From Metellina segmentata (taxonomy: Eukaryota; Arthropoda; Arachnida; Araneae; Tetragnathidae), in NCBI GenBank assembly GCA_947359465.1, contig OX375876.1:80064359-80128358 (forward strand): a stretch of DNA of 64,000 nt, written 5' to 3'. The notes under the pieces are model-generated. The model made no database searches. It was given only the letters and a program-made list of their open reading frames with translations, and was not told the DNA's origin. The position numbers were made by a program, and so were the translations under genes. Below are positions 34,930 through 48,540 of the stretch, piece by piece. Numbering within the stretch: position 1 is the first letter of the stretch; each line of letters begins with the position of its first letter.

Positions 34930-37900
34930 TTACAAATTATCAGTAATTAAAAAAATCAGAAATTATCAGTACAAAAAAATTCTAAATTCTAAATTAATTA
35001 ATAAAAAAATTTTTTGAATGTGTCCCGGACCCCCTTAATATGATTTATAATTATATATTTTTTTGGCTATTTGAGTTGAAAACGAGATGGTTGCGGTCAT
35101 ATTTGGGGATTACCAAGTATTATAAATATGTGTTCTTTTATGCCGATAAATTATTGTCTGTATCAATATTGTTCACATTTCTTGTAGAATTGTTTTACTT
35201 CAGAATATATTCAGGAAGTCGAAATTCAACACGCTAGAACAGATTTTTTTTTTTCAGAATTCTGACTTTTTTTTAAGGATTGGAATTTTGTTTCTGTTTG
35301 CACTATGTGTTACGGTATACTACATATTCCAGAAATATTATTTAGGAGTTGGATTTTATGTATTTATTTCCTGCAAAATATCACTAGACATGGGTATTTT
35401 CGTGGTGGTATATGTATATTTCCACTAACTTTCTTTAAATCTATGGTTGAATACGTAATAGTGTGTAGATAAAAGATAAACAAATAAAATTTACAAATCA
35501 AAATATTTTTAAGTGTGTAATTTGTTATTTTAAAATGACAATAAAAATAAAAATAATAACTTTAAAATAAGATGGGTTACGTTAAATTAAAACGGGTAGT
35601 CACACGGTGTAGTTCAAATATATTTCAAAATTTTGATAGAGCTTTTCATTGAAAGACGATTAAACTAAATTAAGTTTCATTTGTTTTTCGTGTTTCATGG
35701 GTGTTATTGAAAGCTGTACTCCATAGTCAAGTAACTACATCTATCATTCTAAATAGGTACGTGCTTTCCATTTAGAAACCAAATTTCTGATCTCAAAAAG
35801 TACCATAAGGGTTCAATTTAAAACTGTATTCAACTACAAATACAATATTGCAATACAAAACTATGTTCAACTGTAAACTTTCTAGAAAATGTAATTTTTA
35901 ACAAGACTTTGTTGACCTTGGAATAATACCACACTAAGTAATTTTGAAAATTGAAATTTTATGTCTTAAGAGACAGCGTCATTTGACAATTATTTTGTTC
36001 AGAAAGTATCCATTTTATGAAGTGGGGAAAGGAAATCAGTTATATACATTTGAAATACTTGATGACATTTGAGCTTATAATGGATAATCTGACCATCCGT
36101 ATGAAAACACACAAACCCGCTGCAAGTAAAAACCTATGAATCAACCATTCTACATTTTTAACACGTTGGGGATAATCGTCATATTATTCTTACTCAAATT
36201 TTTCGATCTGCAAAATAAAATTTATCAAAGCACACAAACAATCAGTTATTTTGTCCAAAAAGACCACACATGTCTAAAAAGTATGGACAGTACCGAATTC
36301 ATATCAAGCAAGGTCACCTGATTCGAATGCAATAAACCATGTTTGAAATGTTCTCGGACGTAGTATTGCATCCTATACAACAACTCTAAGGACCTCGCAA
36401 GAACAAAGACGTGCTCTAGAGCGCAATAGGGACTCGTTGCCAATAACTTAAAACCATTTTTAAAATAAAATATTTGGAATCATTTGTCCCCCTTGTTTTT
36501 ATTTAAATCTGATGTAAATTTCGGATGACAGATTTGATTCGACGGTGTAATTATTAAGTGTTTGATCCAGTGGTTGTCAAACAACAAAAACAAATAAGGA
36601 AGGAATTTTTTCCGTCGCGTAAGACAAATACTTAGATTTGTGTACAAGACACATATTTTCAAATAAAGGTGTTGACAAAAAAATCTGAGTATTCAAACAT
36701 TTCCTTCAGCTTACAACACTGACTTTACGCTTGTCATTTGTTCGAGTTGCACTCAGAGGTCATTCTAATGGACCCTATAGAACAATTACGCACAAATTTT
36801 ATTCGTGCGAATGGCTGTACTTTTTGTTATTCTATATTAAGCAAAACACATTTTTGTACTTCAACCATCTTCACTTCAAATAAGTTTATCCCAAACACTT
36901 AGTGCTTATGTCATTTGTTCTATAAAAAGAGCTAACAACAAGATCTCATGTATGATATTGTGGTGAATGAATCATGTGGTGAACCCTGTATCGTGTAAAC
37001 CAGAACATCGTTTCTTGAATGCACACACGAGTGCATATCTATCTAATAAAGCACAGTTGCAATCGGTCTCTCTATACAAATCTACATTTCTTGACCAAAC
37101 TACATCAAATTTAGTATCCTCGTTCTTTAGAATCCTTCTGGAAACATAGACTATATATTGATCCCCATTTGATTTGTCATGGGTATACAAGGGAGCTTAA
37201 AACAATTCAAAATGTTTATTTTGTCCCCATATTTATTCCCAATAATGTTATTCCCAAGATAATAACATTGAGTTTCATTACGATCAAATACAACCAATAC
37301 AACCGTAGGGCAATTCTTCTAGTTTTGTATTAAAAGTCAAGTTCTTGATCTGATTTGTGTAAATGTTACTAGAGGCACCTTACGTAAAGCCTTGAAATTA
37401 GTACTTTTTTATATTATTAGTAGTACTTTATGTTAGTATTTAAAAAATGACAGGTATCCCCAAATATTTTAAGTTTGAAAAATGTATTTTGCAATTAATA
37501 AGGAATAATAAAAAGTAGTCATATTTTCATGGGGCCAAAATATATGTGTGATTGTCCCATATTTGTCAGTGGAAGTCAAAAATTAAATAGGATGGCAACA
37601 AAACCGTAATCTTTTAACACCAGAAACCTCCTCAGATGAAGTTTTTATCTCACTGAACCTCGACACTTTTCCCCAAGAAAGTTTGCTCCCGCCAAACATG
37701 TTCCCTAACCTCAGAATCGTGAATTTTCCTGTTGATTTCATCTGCCTGGGAGGGATCCAAGAAATATTGGCTCCGTCCCACTCCAAGGTTTGGACCACGA
37801 GGTCGAGAGAAACTTGTAGGCAACAGAAAATAAAACAAAGTAGATGGAAAGGTTAAATGCAAGGTGATGCCTCATCGCATGCCAACAACGCCGCTTCATT

Positions 37901-40360
37901 CAGACAGTCGTTTAAAAAAGCAACCTTCAGAAAGTCTGTCGACGCTTTGTACAGTTTCGCCGTTAGTACAACGACCGTATTTATCCTAGATTAGTAAGGA
38001 TGTAAAATTTAGTCCAGTTCACGCATTCCACTGGTGCAGCGATTATCAATCGAATTGCCTTACGAATATTTAAACTGTTTGAATCGTGTTAGGGTGAATC
38101 CATTAAAATTCAGGCAATAAAAAAAATAAAATGTTCACCTCGACATCTTCGATTTTTTAAAATTCAGTATATTATGGAAAATAGCTATGCCACGTTTACT
38201 TTTTACAAAATATTTTTTTCGTGGAAATAAGACCCATGAATAGTATTACAAAATACTCAATTTCGAATGTCAAGAATGTCGCGTATCACTCAAAATTTTG
38301 TTACTCTCAAACTATTTGAGATAATTTGTTTTTTATTCTGTTCGGAAAACATAAATGTACTGTTTGTAATGTCGCGAAAAATATTCTTATATAAATAATA
38401 GATTCGTTTTTTTAACAATTTATCATGGAACTTGAAGAAGTTCGAACACGATTTTTTCAAAATAGCCGTTTTTAAAATTTATAAAAAAAATGTGTATAAG
38501 TTCATTAGAATGTTGTTAATTTAGTACTCAAAAAGCCAATGCCGTTTCTCAAAGGTCGATTTTCAACAACCTTCAACGTAAAATATCGTCAAAACTTTAA
38601 CCTCTGATACGCTCTCAAAGCCGGATCAACAGTATTCATCCACTGAAGTATTAGCTCGAATCCTCTCAACTCCAGCCCAAGCACCTTTTTTGATGTAATA
38701 TTTTAAAACGTTTCGTTATTTCTGTCATATATCAGTGTTGTGGGACATCTGAGATTTTAGATAGTTTTATAACTCTTAAGTAAAATGTTATAAAAAAAAA
38801 AGAACAATCAAAATCTATTTCCAATTATTGACCGAGGAAAACATTTGGAATGCATATTGCTTTGGGGGCTTTCCTTGTATGACAATTTTCATTTAGTCAT
38901 TGATACAGCACCTGTGGTATGAAATTATAAAATAAAATAACAAGCAATATTACTCAAAAAGCCTCGAGACTGATATTTATTTTTATCAAACAGCTATGGA
39001 TCTATCCAATTGCTCATGTGGGGGAAGTTTATTGATATAGTGAAGGTGTGTGTAAATTTAATGTGTCAATTATTTGTCCAAAAAAAGTTTATTAGTCATA
39101 CTCATTCACTCTTATTTCATTCTTGGATTTGGATATAAGTTTATAGAGCATAATTCATGAATCATAATTTATTCTGAGAAATTTATCTCTCAAACAAATC
39201 TATGTACTTGTATGTAAAAATCAATTTCTGTGATTCAGAAACAAATCAATTAAAGGTACTATTATTGTGTGGAAAGCACATGTGAAAATGTGGCTGCAAC
39301 ATTAAAAATAGTTTTGAAATAACTAACAAGTTCACTCTTGTTCTTGTTCGAAATTCTACAATAATTCGTTCAGATGACAAAGTTGGACTCGGGTCACACA
39401 CAAACTCCGATCTCAGAATACTATGACACGAGTGTGCAAATTTCCAAGATTCGAAGTGGTTTGAAGTAAGTTACTTATGAAAGTAAAGTTTCATCGTAAA
39501 GTTTGACCGAAATGGTCATTTATTGAAATGTCTGTTGAATACTGTGTTAGAGTTCTATGTGGTAGAGAGGACAAGTTAAACTTCTCTGAATTTTAGCAAA
39601 TTTCTCAGCTTATTTTATTATTCATTAATATTCAAATTTTGAAATTTTGCTTATAGTTTTAAATAAAAAGAAATTTATATCATTACTTTATCCGATAAAT
39701 TTAAAACTACTGAGTATTTATATTTTCTTACAGTTTTGAAATGTTTTGAGGATTTATAACTACATTTTGTGCTATTCGTATGTTTTGTATATACTACCCA
39801 AATTTTTTTAAATATAGTCAGGAATTTATTAATATTGGTTTTGTATTTCAAATATGTAGTTTATTATTCTGTTCCTTTGCATGAAAACAAATGCAGCGCA
39901 TTTTTTTTTCTTATATGGCAAGCCTTGAGGTGAGCAACAAACTTCAGTTTTGCTTGTGAAATTCTGTGTGCATGATTAATATATAATATTGTGTTTGATA
40001 ATTTATTCAAATTCTGCAAATACTGTTATTATTACCCAAAAGAAGGTTATAGAGACGAGTAAAAAGTATTTTTAAACAAATCTGAAAAGAATATTTACCA
40101 CTTGAAGTTGAAAAGAAATCCTTGTAAAATTTAGGGATTTCAAAAATTTGTTCATCTTTTCACATGGAATTTGACATGTGCTTGAGGATTTTTCGTACTT
40201 TGAAAAGGATTTTGACGGTATTACATTAACTTCGGATCGCGCTGGATATCCCGATCCCGATCTTTACGCAGGATAATTTATTTAAGCTTAACTATTCAAA
40301 AACTGCAAATAGTGTTCATATACTCGGATAGCATATTTATTTAGGAACCTCAAATAAAAT
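34930..40360. other. AT-rich intergenic DNA
   Basis: No gene is recognised. A GC-richer block at 37583-37960 has open frames on the minus strand (MVQTLEWDGANISWIPPRQM and an overlapping frame) without a known domain. The paired open frames near 36967-37190 are also unassigned. Confidence 0.45.
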
Positions 40361-40362
40361 AA

Positions 40363-40363
40363 G

Positions 40364-40406
<43 letters not shown>
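40363..40406. repeat. (AT)n microsatellite
   Basis: Uninterrupted AT dinucleotides. Confidence 0.97.
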
Positions 40407-40409
<3 letters not shown>

Positions 40410-40637
40410 AACTTTTAATACTTTTTGAGATTAATGAAATTAGCATCAATATGTGCTTCAAATTCTTACAATTCTTTTGAAGAAAAAAAAATTGAATTAT
40501 CTTTAATACTTTGGAGATATTCGATTTTTAAGTTGGTGTACGCTCAGAAAAATAAAATTTAATTTGTGACGTCACTTTCACAGACCTGTATCTCAGAGAA
40601 CAAATTTCTTTAGAGATTTAAAAAATATCGAGATTAA

Positions 40638-40639
<2 letters not shown>

Positions 40640-40683
<44 letters not shown>
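40640..40683. repeat. (AT)n microsatellite
   Basis: Uninterrupted AT dinucleotides, about 280 bp from the previous tract. Confidence 0.97.
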
Positions 40684-40688
<5 letters not shown>

Positions 40689-40761
40689 TGGCAGAACGCC
40701 CAGTTAATACAGCTTATCTGAGCACTCGTCGAGCAGTTTCAGATGAAATTAAAGTTGAAAT

Positions 40762-40983
40762 TTTTTCAGTAAATTCTGTAGAAAGTTTTACAGCAATCCA
40801 ATGTGGATTTTTCACGTTGAGTTAACTTTGCCGGACGACCTTTTCTTACCTTGCTTTCGTTTAAATTATGAATTTTTCAGTAAATTCTGTAGAAAGTTTT
40901 ACAGCAATCAAATGTGGATTTTTCATGTTGAGTTAACTTTGCCGGACGACCTTTTCTTACCTTGTTTTCGTATAACGAGAGAA
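40762..40983 (+). repeat. 111-bp tandem duplication
   Basis: TTTTTCAGTAAATTCTGTAG at 40762 recurs at 40873. Both copies continue through CAATGTGGATTTTTC or its variant and TTTGCCGGACGACCTTTTCT. The copies differ by only a few bases. Because 111 is a multiple of three, one frame is open through both copies, but no protein family is recognised. Confidence 0.92.
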
Positions 40984-41204
40984 ATTTACTAATTTAGCGA
41001 TATTCCGAACAGATTTACCGCTACTATGATGAAATATTATGAATTTTCAAATGCTGTTCGTTGTTTCCTTGCGACTACGAGCCATTTTTAAATAATAAAT
41101 AAAATGTTACGAAGTAAGCAAGCAAGGACTAATGACAAGCAATATTTAAAATGTTCCCACAATGAAAAATAAAAAAAGCTATAGACGATAATTTTATTTA
41201 TGAA

Positions 41205-42772
41205 CTAGCAAAATACCCGATCTTACTCGGTTTGAATTGGTTTACTCTAGATAGAAGAGATGATCAAAATATATAATGACTTCGTAGAATAAATAATATT
41301 TTAACACCTTTCGCCATCTTTATAATTTCTACAACTTACTTTGGTCACAAATCCTACACATGCATATCTATTCATATAATACATTTCACATCATCGCACC
41401 CTTTCTGTACGACAAAGCTACAAAATGACGAAAGGTGACACTAAGGTTACTACTACAAAAGACGATTTTGAGGAAGATTTGGAATTATCTTTCTTAATTT
41501 ATTTTCATGTTCAACTCAATTAATAAAAACGACGATTTACGGCGAGTGCTCTCGCACTCATAGTCAACAAAACAAAATTTAATTCCGTGTGGCTCTCTTG
41601 CATGCGGCATGTGACATTGTGGAATTTCGCAATCTTCTCCTGTCATTATGACGAAGATTGAATTTGTTAATCTTTGAAAACTTCTAGTTCGGATTTTTTA
41701 AACATTATTAATCCTTCAATAACGGCATACTTATTTCAATAATGGTATAGTTACACTTAAAATTTGCTTTATATTGACTTACCTGCCACTTTAAGTCGAA
41801 TACTTTGCGGCGGTATTGCGTGTAATGGAAAAGAAACACAATTTATTAAAATATTAAACATTTAAAACAAAAAACAAAAGAAAACTTCGAAATAAAACAT
41901 AATAAAAGATGTCGGGAAAAAGTTGTTCTACGGATATTAATTTGTGATTCCTTTTTTTATCTCTTGATCTCGCAGTTGCCACAACTTACAACTGAAAAAT
42001 GTACAAAATTTAGAAACGCGAAGTTAATTAAGAGCAAAAGAAACAGAAAGTATTGATTGTACGTGATCAACTGCACATGATCAACCAACACGAGTTTCCG
42101 TTTCATTCCCGTTAGTTAAAACGTATCGTCTGTCCCAAATATTCGGAAATCGTTTACATTGCGCAAAGAACAAAAATAAGACTCGAAATAAATAAAGTAT
42201 CAGTGTTGAAATTCCATAAAAAAATAATTTGTTGAAAAATAATTGATTTTTCAGCAGTACTGGTAAAGCAATCAAAGTGATCGTAATACTCAACATGCAT
42301 TCCATTTTTCCAAAACTACCAAATTATGGTTGATTTAAGTGTACTTACTCAGGTGTTTTAGCATGAAACTTATCAAAATATAACAATAAATTACTATTTA
42401 ATATTGCATTCACTAAAGTAATAGATAATGTATGAAATAAAACACATTGAAATCAAATGTCTAGAATAAAATTTATGTGATGTCTGTACAAACATACAAA
42501 CACAAAAACTAACGTAGAACAGAAAGACGGACAGACAGACTTTCGCAACCAAGTTCACTCACTAAATGAAGAAAAGTACTCACTGTGTGCAAATTTCCAT
42601 GAAAATATATTAAACCGTGTGGACGTGTGTAGGGCACATACATACAAACAGACAAACACCAAATGCGCGAGAGGCGGATTTGGCATCAGAAGGGTCCAAA
42701 ATGGATAGAAAACTTGAAATGGGTTGAAAATATTCACTGTACAAACAAACACTCCATTTTTATCTATATAGA
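41205..42772 (-). mobile_element. Putative non-autonomous Helitron, family B
   Basis: On the minus strand the element begins TCTATATAGATAAAAATGG after A (42773). It ends with an imperfect hairpin ACCGAGTAAGATCGGGT, then ATTTTG and CTAG, followed by T (41204). A hairpin a few bases before CTAG and A/T flanks fit Helitron ends. A GTTTGTTTG-rich 5' region follows the start. No helicase or Rep sequence is visible. The boundaries are inferred from motifs in a single copy. Confidence 0.55.
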
Positions 42773-42779
42773 TTTATCT

Positions 42780-44545
42780 GAAAATGTTTCGTTGTATATT
42801 ACCTCCTTGCATTTTCATTGAAAAAAGAAAATGAGTCAATATTTTTCTTTAAATGTTAGGTTATTCAGAATTTTACATGGTGATTCAAATTCAAAGCATT
42901 CTTAGCATTCAAATTCAATTCCGGGCTACAGTTCTTTTTCTACAAATTCTTAAAATGAACGAACAATTTTGGAAGCCACTGTATACGATTCTATTACGCA
43001 TTACAATACATCTTCACGCATAATATTTTGAAACAAATACAAAATATAATTTTTAGGATAGAAATATGATTAGTAGGAAAGTCAAATGAAAATTCAATAC
43101 GAAAAAAAAATCCCTGTATAAACAGTTTTATTTTATAGTTTGAAAAAGAAAACTAAAGTAATGCAGTAACAACTAGCAGAAACTAGTTTTAGCAGAAACA
43201 AAAGCAGCTTTTGACATTGTCATTCTGTTAAAACACATGAACGATCGAACAAAAGATTACATCTCTGAAAAACACTTTTCAGTGGTATTTATGACATAAA
43301 AACTACTTTTGTGAGTTTTTATATTCCTTTTTGTAGTGAATCATTGGAGTTTTTTCAATAGGATCAAGGTAAGCAATAAATATGAAACCACAAACATTAA
43401 AATGCTCGTAGTAATAAAAATTACCAAAATGTGATGTAAGTATTTTCTCGCACTAACTAAAATATAAATTATTAACTCTTGAAATATTATATCTTACAAA
43501 TTATTAAAAAAAAAAAATTAACGATGTTTTAATAACTAATAACAATGTATTTATCCAACGTTTAGACTAAATCAATCATTAGTATATAATAATCTCTTTG
43601 AGAGTATAGTGCATTCATTGGATTGTACTTCAGGTTTTATGGCACACGGTCCAATCAATTGGAAATGAATTGTACTCATCAACCTAACTTGTAGAATCCT
43701 TCCGCTTCAAAAATAATTTTTAAAGCAGCACAAATTTATCTCAGAAAATATAAATGCTGAATAACATTTTACCTGTAATCTAAAAAAATTGGAACACTTA
43801 AAATTAATGCTTTGGCCGTTTTTATTTTATAATTTTCTTTTATCTTACTGAATATTACGTCATAAGTTGTATCTAATAAAATGCCTGCAGAGTCAGTCCT
43901 TTCCAAATGGGGAACGCAATAACTTTTATATTAAATGGAAATTGTATTAAATAATTTTAGTCGCATTTTATTTCAACCAGCAGAATGATTGAAAGTGCGG
44001 CTAGCTCAGGAATGATAGACAGCAGTGGCAGTAAACTTGTTTCGTTCCGGATGATGTAAATGCGAGAGCCCATTCGTGCGTAACAACTATCAATAATGAA
44101 AATAAACAAACCGTATTTAGCATTCAATCAATTATTACGCAAAATACAACCCCCAAAACCAAACTTTGCTGTGTTCTAGCACGTTACATACGTAGAGGAT
44201 GAACCAAAATTTAATCAGAGCAGCCAATTAATGCTCATGAAACTTTTTGACTCCAGATCTGTATTCTGTATAATCGAAATATTGCTTTTGTATCATTCAG
44301 GTTATTTTTCAGAGCTGATTCTTTATTCAAAGACCCCCACTTTTAACTTCAGGTAAAGCTTCCTAGTGAAATAAAGTTCTTTGGCCAAAATGGCAGCTAA
44401 TGAAAAAACATCAAAACGGATTAAAGATATCAAAATCGAAGATACTATATGGCCATTTCGGCGCATATAAATTAGTATGTGCGTGTTGAAAAAGTCCGAA
44501 ATTTGTCCGTGTTGTAAATTATTACTGTTCATGAGGAGAAAAAAC
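42780..44545. other. AT-rich intergenic DNA
   Basis: No supported feature in this span. Confidence 0.45.
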
Positions 44546-44546
44546 A

Positions 44547-44730
44547 ACATATTGGCTGTAAATTGGCAGCAACATATTGGCTGTAAATTAGTCTAATAGG
44601 ATAGATTAAAAATTTCCACGGATTTGGAATCTGCGGAAACATATTGGCTGTAAATTGGCAGCAACCTATTGGCTGTAAATTAGTCTAATAGGATAGATTA
44701 AAAATTTCCACAGATTTGAAATTGCGGAAA
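44547..44730 (+). repeat. 92-bp tandem duplication
   Basis: ACATATTGGCTGTAAATTGG at 44547 recurs at 44639. Each unit runs through TTAGTCTAATAGGATAGATT into a Helitron family A-type block (GATTTGGAATCTGCGG and variant). The duplication therefore includes Helitron-derived sequence. Confidence 0.9.
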
Positions 44731-44875
44731 AATTAACACAAGATCGATATTTTACACTTTGATTTTCTTTAAATAAATAATAAATATAATAAGTATTTTT
44801 TGCAAAACGAATATGGGAGCATTAAACAATGACTTCCTTTGTATTCGTCTTCGCGATTGTTTTGGGGAGGAAGAT

Positions 44876-44930
44876 AATTAATTAAAGTCCCACTGGACCA
44901 ACACAACGGGTTAATGCGATGGTTTTTGTA
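44876..44930 (-). mobile_element. SINE family A 3' fragment
   Basis: TTAATTAAAGTCCCACTGGA then CCAACACAACGGGTTAATG is the family tail in minus orientation. Confidence 0.6.
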
Positions 44931-45304
44931 ATTGATTAGCAAATCACCGGAGTTGGCGAGCGTTATTGTTTTTCTTTTTTTCTGAAATATGACACACAGG
45001 CAAGCCTAATTTTTTGGGAATTTTCTAATTTAACCCAGAAAATTTTAAAATGAATTGATTAATTTTTTCTTCTTTTGAACCAACGTTTTCGACCATTGAA
45101 ATTGTGCCACATCTGACGTCAGTGTTCGCCGCGGAGAATTTGACCTTCGAGATCGTTAAAGAGATCAGATTCATTCATTTTGATTTCCTGAGCAACGGAT
45201 TCGAGTGAAGCAAAACAAATAACAAGTTTCAACTGGCGTTCTTCGTTGCTTTTTTTCATCTCAACAATCGTTAAAATTAGAACGAAAATTTCTAAAATAT
45301 CTTT

Positions 45305-45426
45305 AATTAATTTATTGGTTATTTTAAAATTAATTTATTGGTTATTTTTAATTAATTTATTGGTTTTTTTAATTAATTTATTGGTTATTTTAATTAATTT
45401 ATTGGTTATTTTTAATTAATTTATTA
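45305..45426 (+). repeat. AT-rich minisatellite
   Basis: About six units of TTTAATTAATTTATTGGTTA plus T, some with small deletions or A-run variation, sit within the Helitron-related repeat. Confidence 0.95.
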
Positions 45427-46113
45427 CAGCAACTTCGATACCATCACTGTGTTGCCTGTTGTGTTGGCTGTCCAAATGGAAATGCGTAGCAATCACCGGG
45501 GGTTGGCTAGCTTTAGCGAGCAGTGGTCACACCTAACCCCACGAAAATAACTCACGGGCAACGCCGCCAATAAGTGACTAATTTAATCTAACGGAATGAA
45601 AATTTTCCCTTCTTGTGATTCGATGGACAATACGAGCATTTACTACACTGACATCTTAAAGTAAATTTTGAAACAACTATATTTTTAATAAGAAATGCAG
45701 AAAAGGCATTTTTGAAGAAATTTATATCTCAATTTATTTTCACTTTAGGCAGAACTGGCCAATCCGAGAAAAGACATGTTACTTTTTGCGGCTCGCTTTG
45801 TCACAAAAAAGACACGATGAAATAAAGTACACCTAATTCTGTTTTTCACGGACCTTTTATTACATGAATTTAATTTAACACGATTTCAAGATAAACATTT
45901 CATTCTTTTTTTAAGCGTCATGTTGATTTAACACGAGCGGGCCAAGCTAATTTCTAAGAATTATTTTTGCCTTAAATTCTAAGAAAAATAATTGATTGGC
46001 ATAAGTATCATTTCTATAATACACGCACTAGTGAGGAACGCGTAGGGAAATTTCAACTTGAACTGGAGTTACTGACAGCCTCTTTAAGAGAATTATATAA
46101 TGCCCTAACCAAA

Positions 46114-47864
46114 ACACGAACATAACGATAACAACTGATTTCGTTCGTAAAACCTGTGAAACATCAGCACCAGAGGAGACCCGTGCTGATTTGGCTCAAG
46201 AGATCACAGAAAGAAATTCATTAATAGAGGGAAAAGAATCTACAACATTTCTAGTCATAGCAGTGATATTACAGTCGTATGCAAACGTGTGCGTCGTTTA
46301 TTCTCAGAAAGTGGATCTTTTCAAGAGAGAAAATTTGCTGTTTCTAAATCCGAAAGGTCTATTGACTTACCTATGTTTGTTGGTGGTCCAATTTAAGATA
46401 AAATTTATTGCCAAATGATAGAAAGCTCATTGCTCTGAATCCCAGTATCAAACAGCAATAAAAAATAGTAGATGTGTAGAATTAAAAAATATACATTATT
46501 TTGTTACATGTAACACAATTTTAAAATTCCAATTTATATTCATAATTCAAAACAATTTTTTCAATGAATGAGTGTCTCGTTGTCTCTTTTCTAAAACAGA
46601 CAAAATAAGTAATTTAAACTGTTAACTCTTTATCTTAAATTGTACACCTTACTGCTACGTTCAGAGGAACTCAGTATTTTTAAGTTTCAAGAGAGAGGGA
46701 AAGAGCTGGAACAAGAGAGAGAATTTCAAAATGTCAACAAATTTAACATAGCTTACCTGATGGCTCCGGTTTTCTAAGAAACGAGCGTAAGAAAGACCTG
46801 CTCATTCTGAAATTACTTCCTTCGACTAAATTTGGTGCTTTTACCGTAGGCTTAACAGAATTGTTAATTCTTCTTCCTTGTGGTTCTGTAGGCCAGAAAG
46901 GTGTGCGTAGCCAACTGCGACCTTATTGAATCGAGGTAACTTCAAACCATTAAACGTCAAGGCCAGTCGACATATGTTACTTTCACGAAATTTAAAAATG
47001 ACTCACGATTTACGAGGAACCTGTCTTCAACAGTATGGACACGATTCTTTCAATCACTGTATCCAACAAACGTTTCTTTAGAGAACAACAATCGGTTCTA
47101 AGAAACCTCTTTTGAGAAAGTTTGAATGCAATCCATAAATCATAAAGCCCACCTTATCAACGTTTTTATTTATTTTTTGCTTCTCAAGAAACGCAGAGGA
47201 GTACGACGTGAAAAGCTTCAGCTCTCGTATAACGATTTAGTTTTGGTTGCTTTTATGGCATCAAGTGCCAAACTGTGCCAAACACCGGAGGTATTAAATG
47301 CAGCAAAAAATTGTGAAACTGAAATTTTTATATTAAATAAATATAATTTATAAAAATAGAAACAAATATACACCTAATTCTGTTTTTACACAATAGATAC
47401 GTTCCTGAAGAAAACTTGTAAAAAAATACTTTGTGTCTATGGAAGAAAATATTATTAGTAAGGATCCTAAAATCAGTAACAATAATTTAAAAAGTTGATA
47501 TCTGAAAATATTTGTTTTAAGCTTATTATTTTATTTCAACAAAACACACATGTAATAATATGTAATTAAAATGTATTGAAGTAAATTTGCATTTAAAATA
47601 TAAAAAAATTCTTCATGAACAAAAAACACCTGTTTTAAACATAACAATATTTTACTCATTTTCACTTTCTGACAATAAATGGTGCATACGTTTGCTTACG
47701 ACTGGAATACCACTGCTATCACTAGAAATGTTTTGCGGACATTGTCTTCCTCTATTAATGAATATCTTTCTATGATCTCTTGAGCAAAATCAGCACGAGT
47801 CTCCTCTGGTGCTCATGTTTCACCGGTTTAACGAACAAGTTCAGTTATTAATCGTTGTGTGTGT
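46114..47864. mobile_element. Unclassified element with inverted repeats of about 200 bp
   Basis: The left arm (about 46114-46314) and right arm (about 47662-47864) are inverted copies. Shared blocks include GTGAAACATSAGCACCAGAG, GTGCTGATTTKGCTCAAGAG, AATTCATTAATAGAGG or its variant, AACATTTCTAGT and CAGTCGTAWGCAAACGT. Identity is high but imperfect. The 1.35 kb between them has short open frames (46191-46418, 47126-47353) with no recognised domain. This could be a DNA transposon with long terminal inverted repeats, or two oppositely inserted fragments of one repeat. Confidence 0.6.
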
Positions 47865-48490
47865 TTTATAGCGGTTTTCTAGTGTTACATAGCGGTATAG
47901 ATATTCATATGTGCATGTGATTTTGTAGTTAAAGCATTGAATGAACAGGATTGAATATATAGTGAAGGGAAAAGTTACTTTTAATTATTTTATTGATTGA
48001 TTTTAAGATTTGTTGTTCGATGAGAGTCCTGTGTGAACATGGTATTTTTTTTGTGGGGGGGGGGTAATGTTACAAACAACGGTTTATATTACTGATTTTT
48101 TAAGCAGTGTGGTAATATTACTATTGTGATAAATCTAAATTTTACTCTGAAAATAATTGTGAATTGAAGTTTTGCCTTATATCTCTTTCAATCATTAAGC
48201 ATTGTTGATAAATATTTTTTTTTTAAATATGTATGTAGACTTGAGAATTAATCAGTGCATCGCATTTTAGGAGGGTATTTGATGTTATCGGGTCTTTTGA
48301 ATCGTTCTAATGATTTTTTTTATGTCCAAGAGTGCTTGGTTCTTGGACACGTGAATTTGCCGTCATAACGTGGAAATTTTACTGCTGTCTGGAGTGGATT
48401 TCTTTTGTGCCAATAAGAAATTCTTAAAAATTTAGAGAAGATAAAGTTTTTTTCTTCTTCTTTTTTTGAGGGTTAACGTTCTTTAAGTAA
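47865..48490. other. AT-rich DNA upstream of the gypsy element
   Basis: A G-run lies at about 48052-48063. No sequence matching the gypsy 3' LTR at 53202-53577 is seen here, so the expected 5' LTR is missing or unrecognisable. Confidence 0.5.
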
Positions 48491-48540
48491 AACAATGACT
48501 TCTCTAATCAAATCTGTAGAAAAAAAGTATTCTTCTAGAG

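Larger units (their letters stand above)
44730..45581 (+). mobile_element. Helitron-related repeat, degraded
   Basis: Contains TTGATTTTCTTTAAATAAAT, shared with family A copies, and two AATCACCGG-type motifs near 44943 and 45495. The end, CACGGGCAACGCCGCCAATA then AGTGACTAA before T at 45582, fits a Helitron CTRR|T end. Its 5' end is unclear because of the tandem duplication. A family A SINE tail (about 44876-44930, minus) is embedded in it. Confidence 0.5.
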
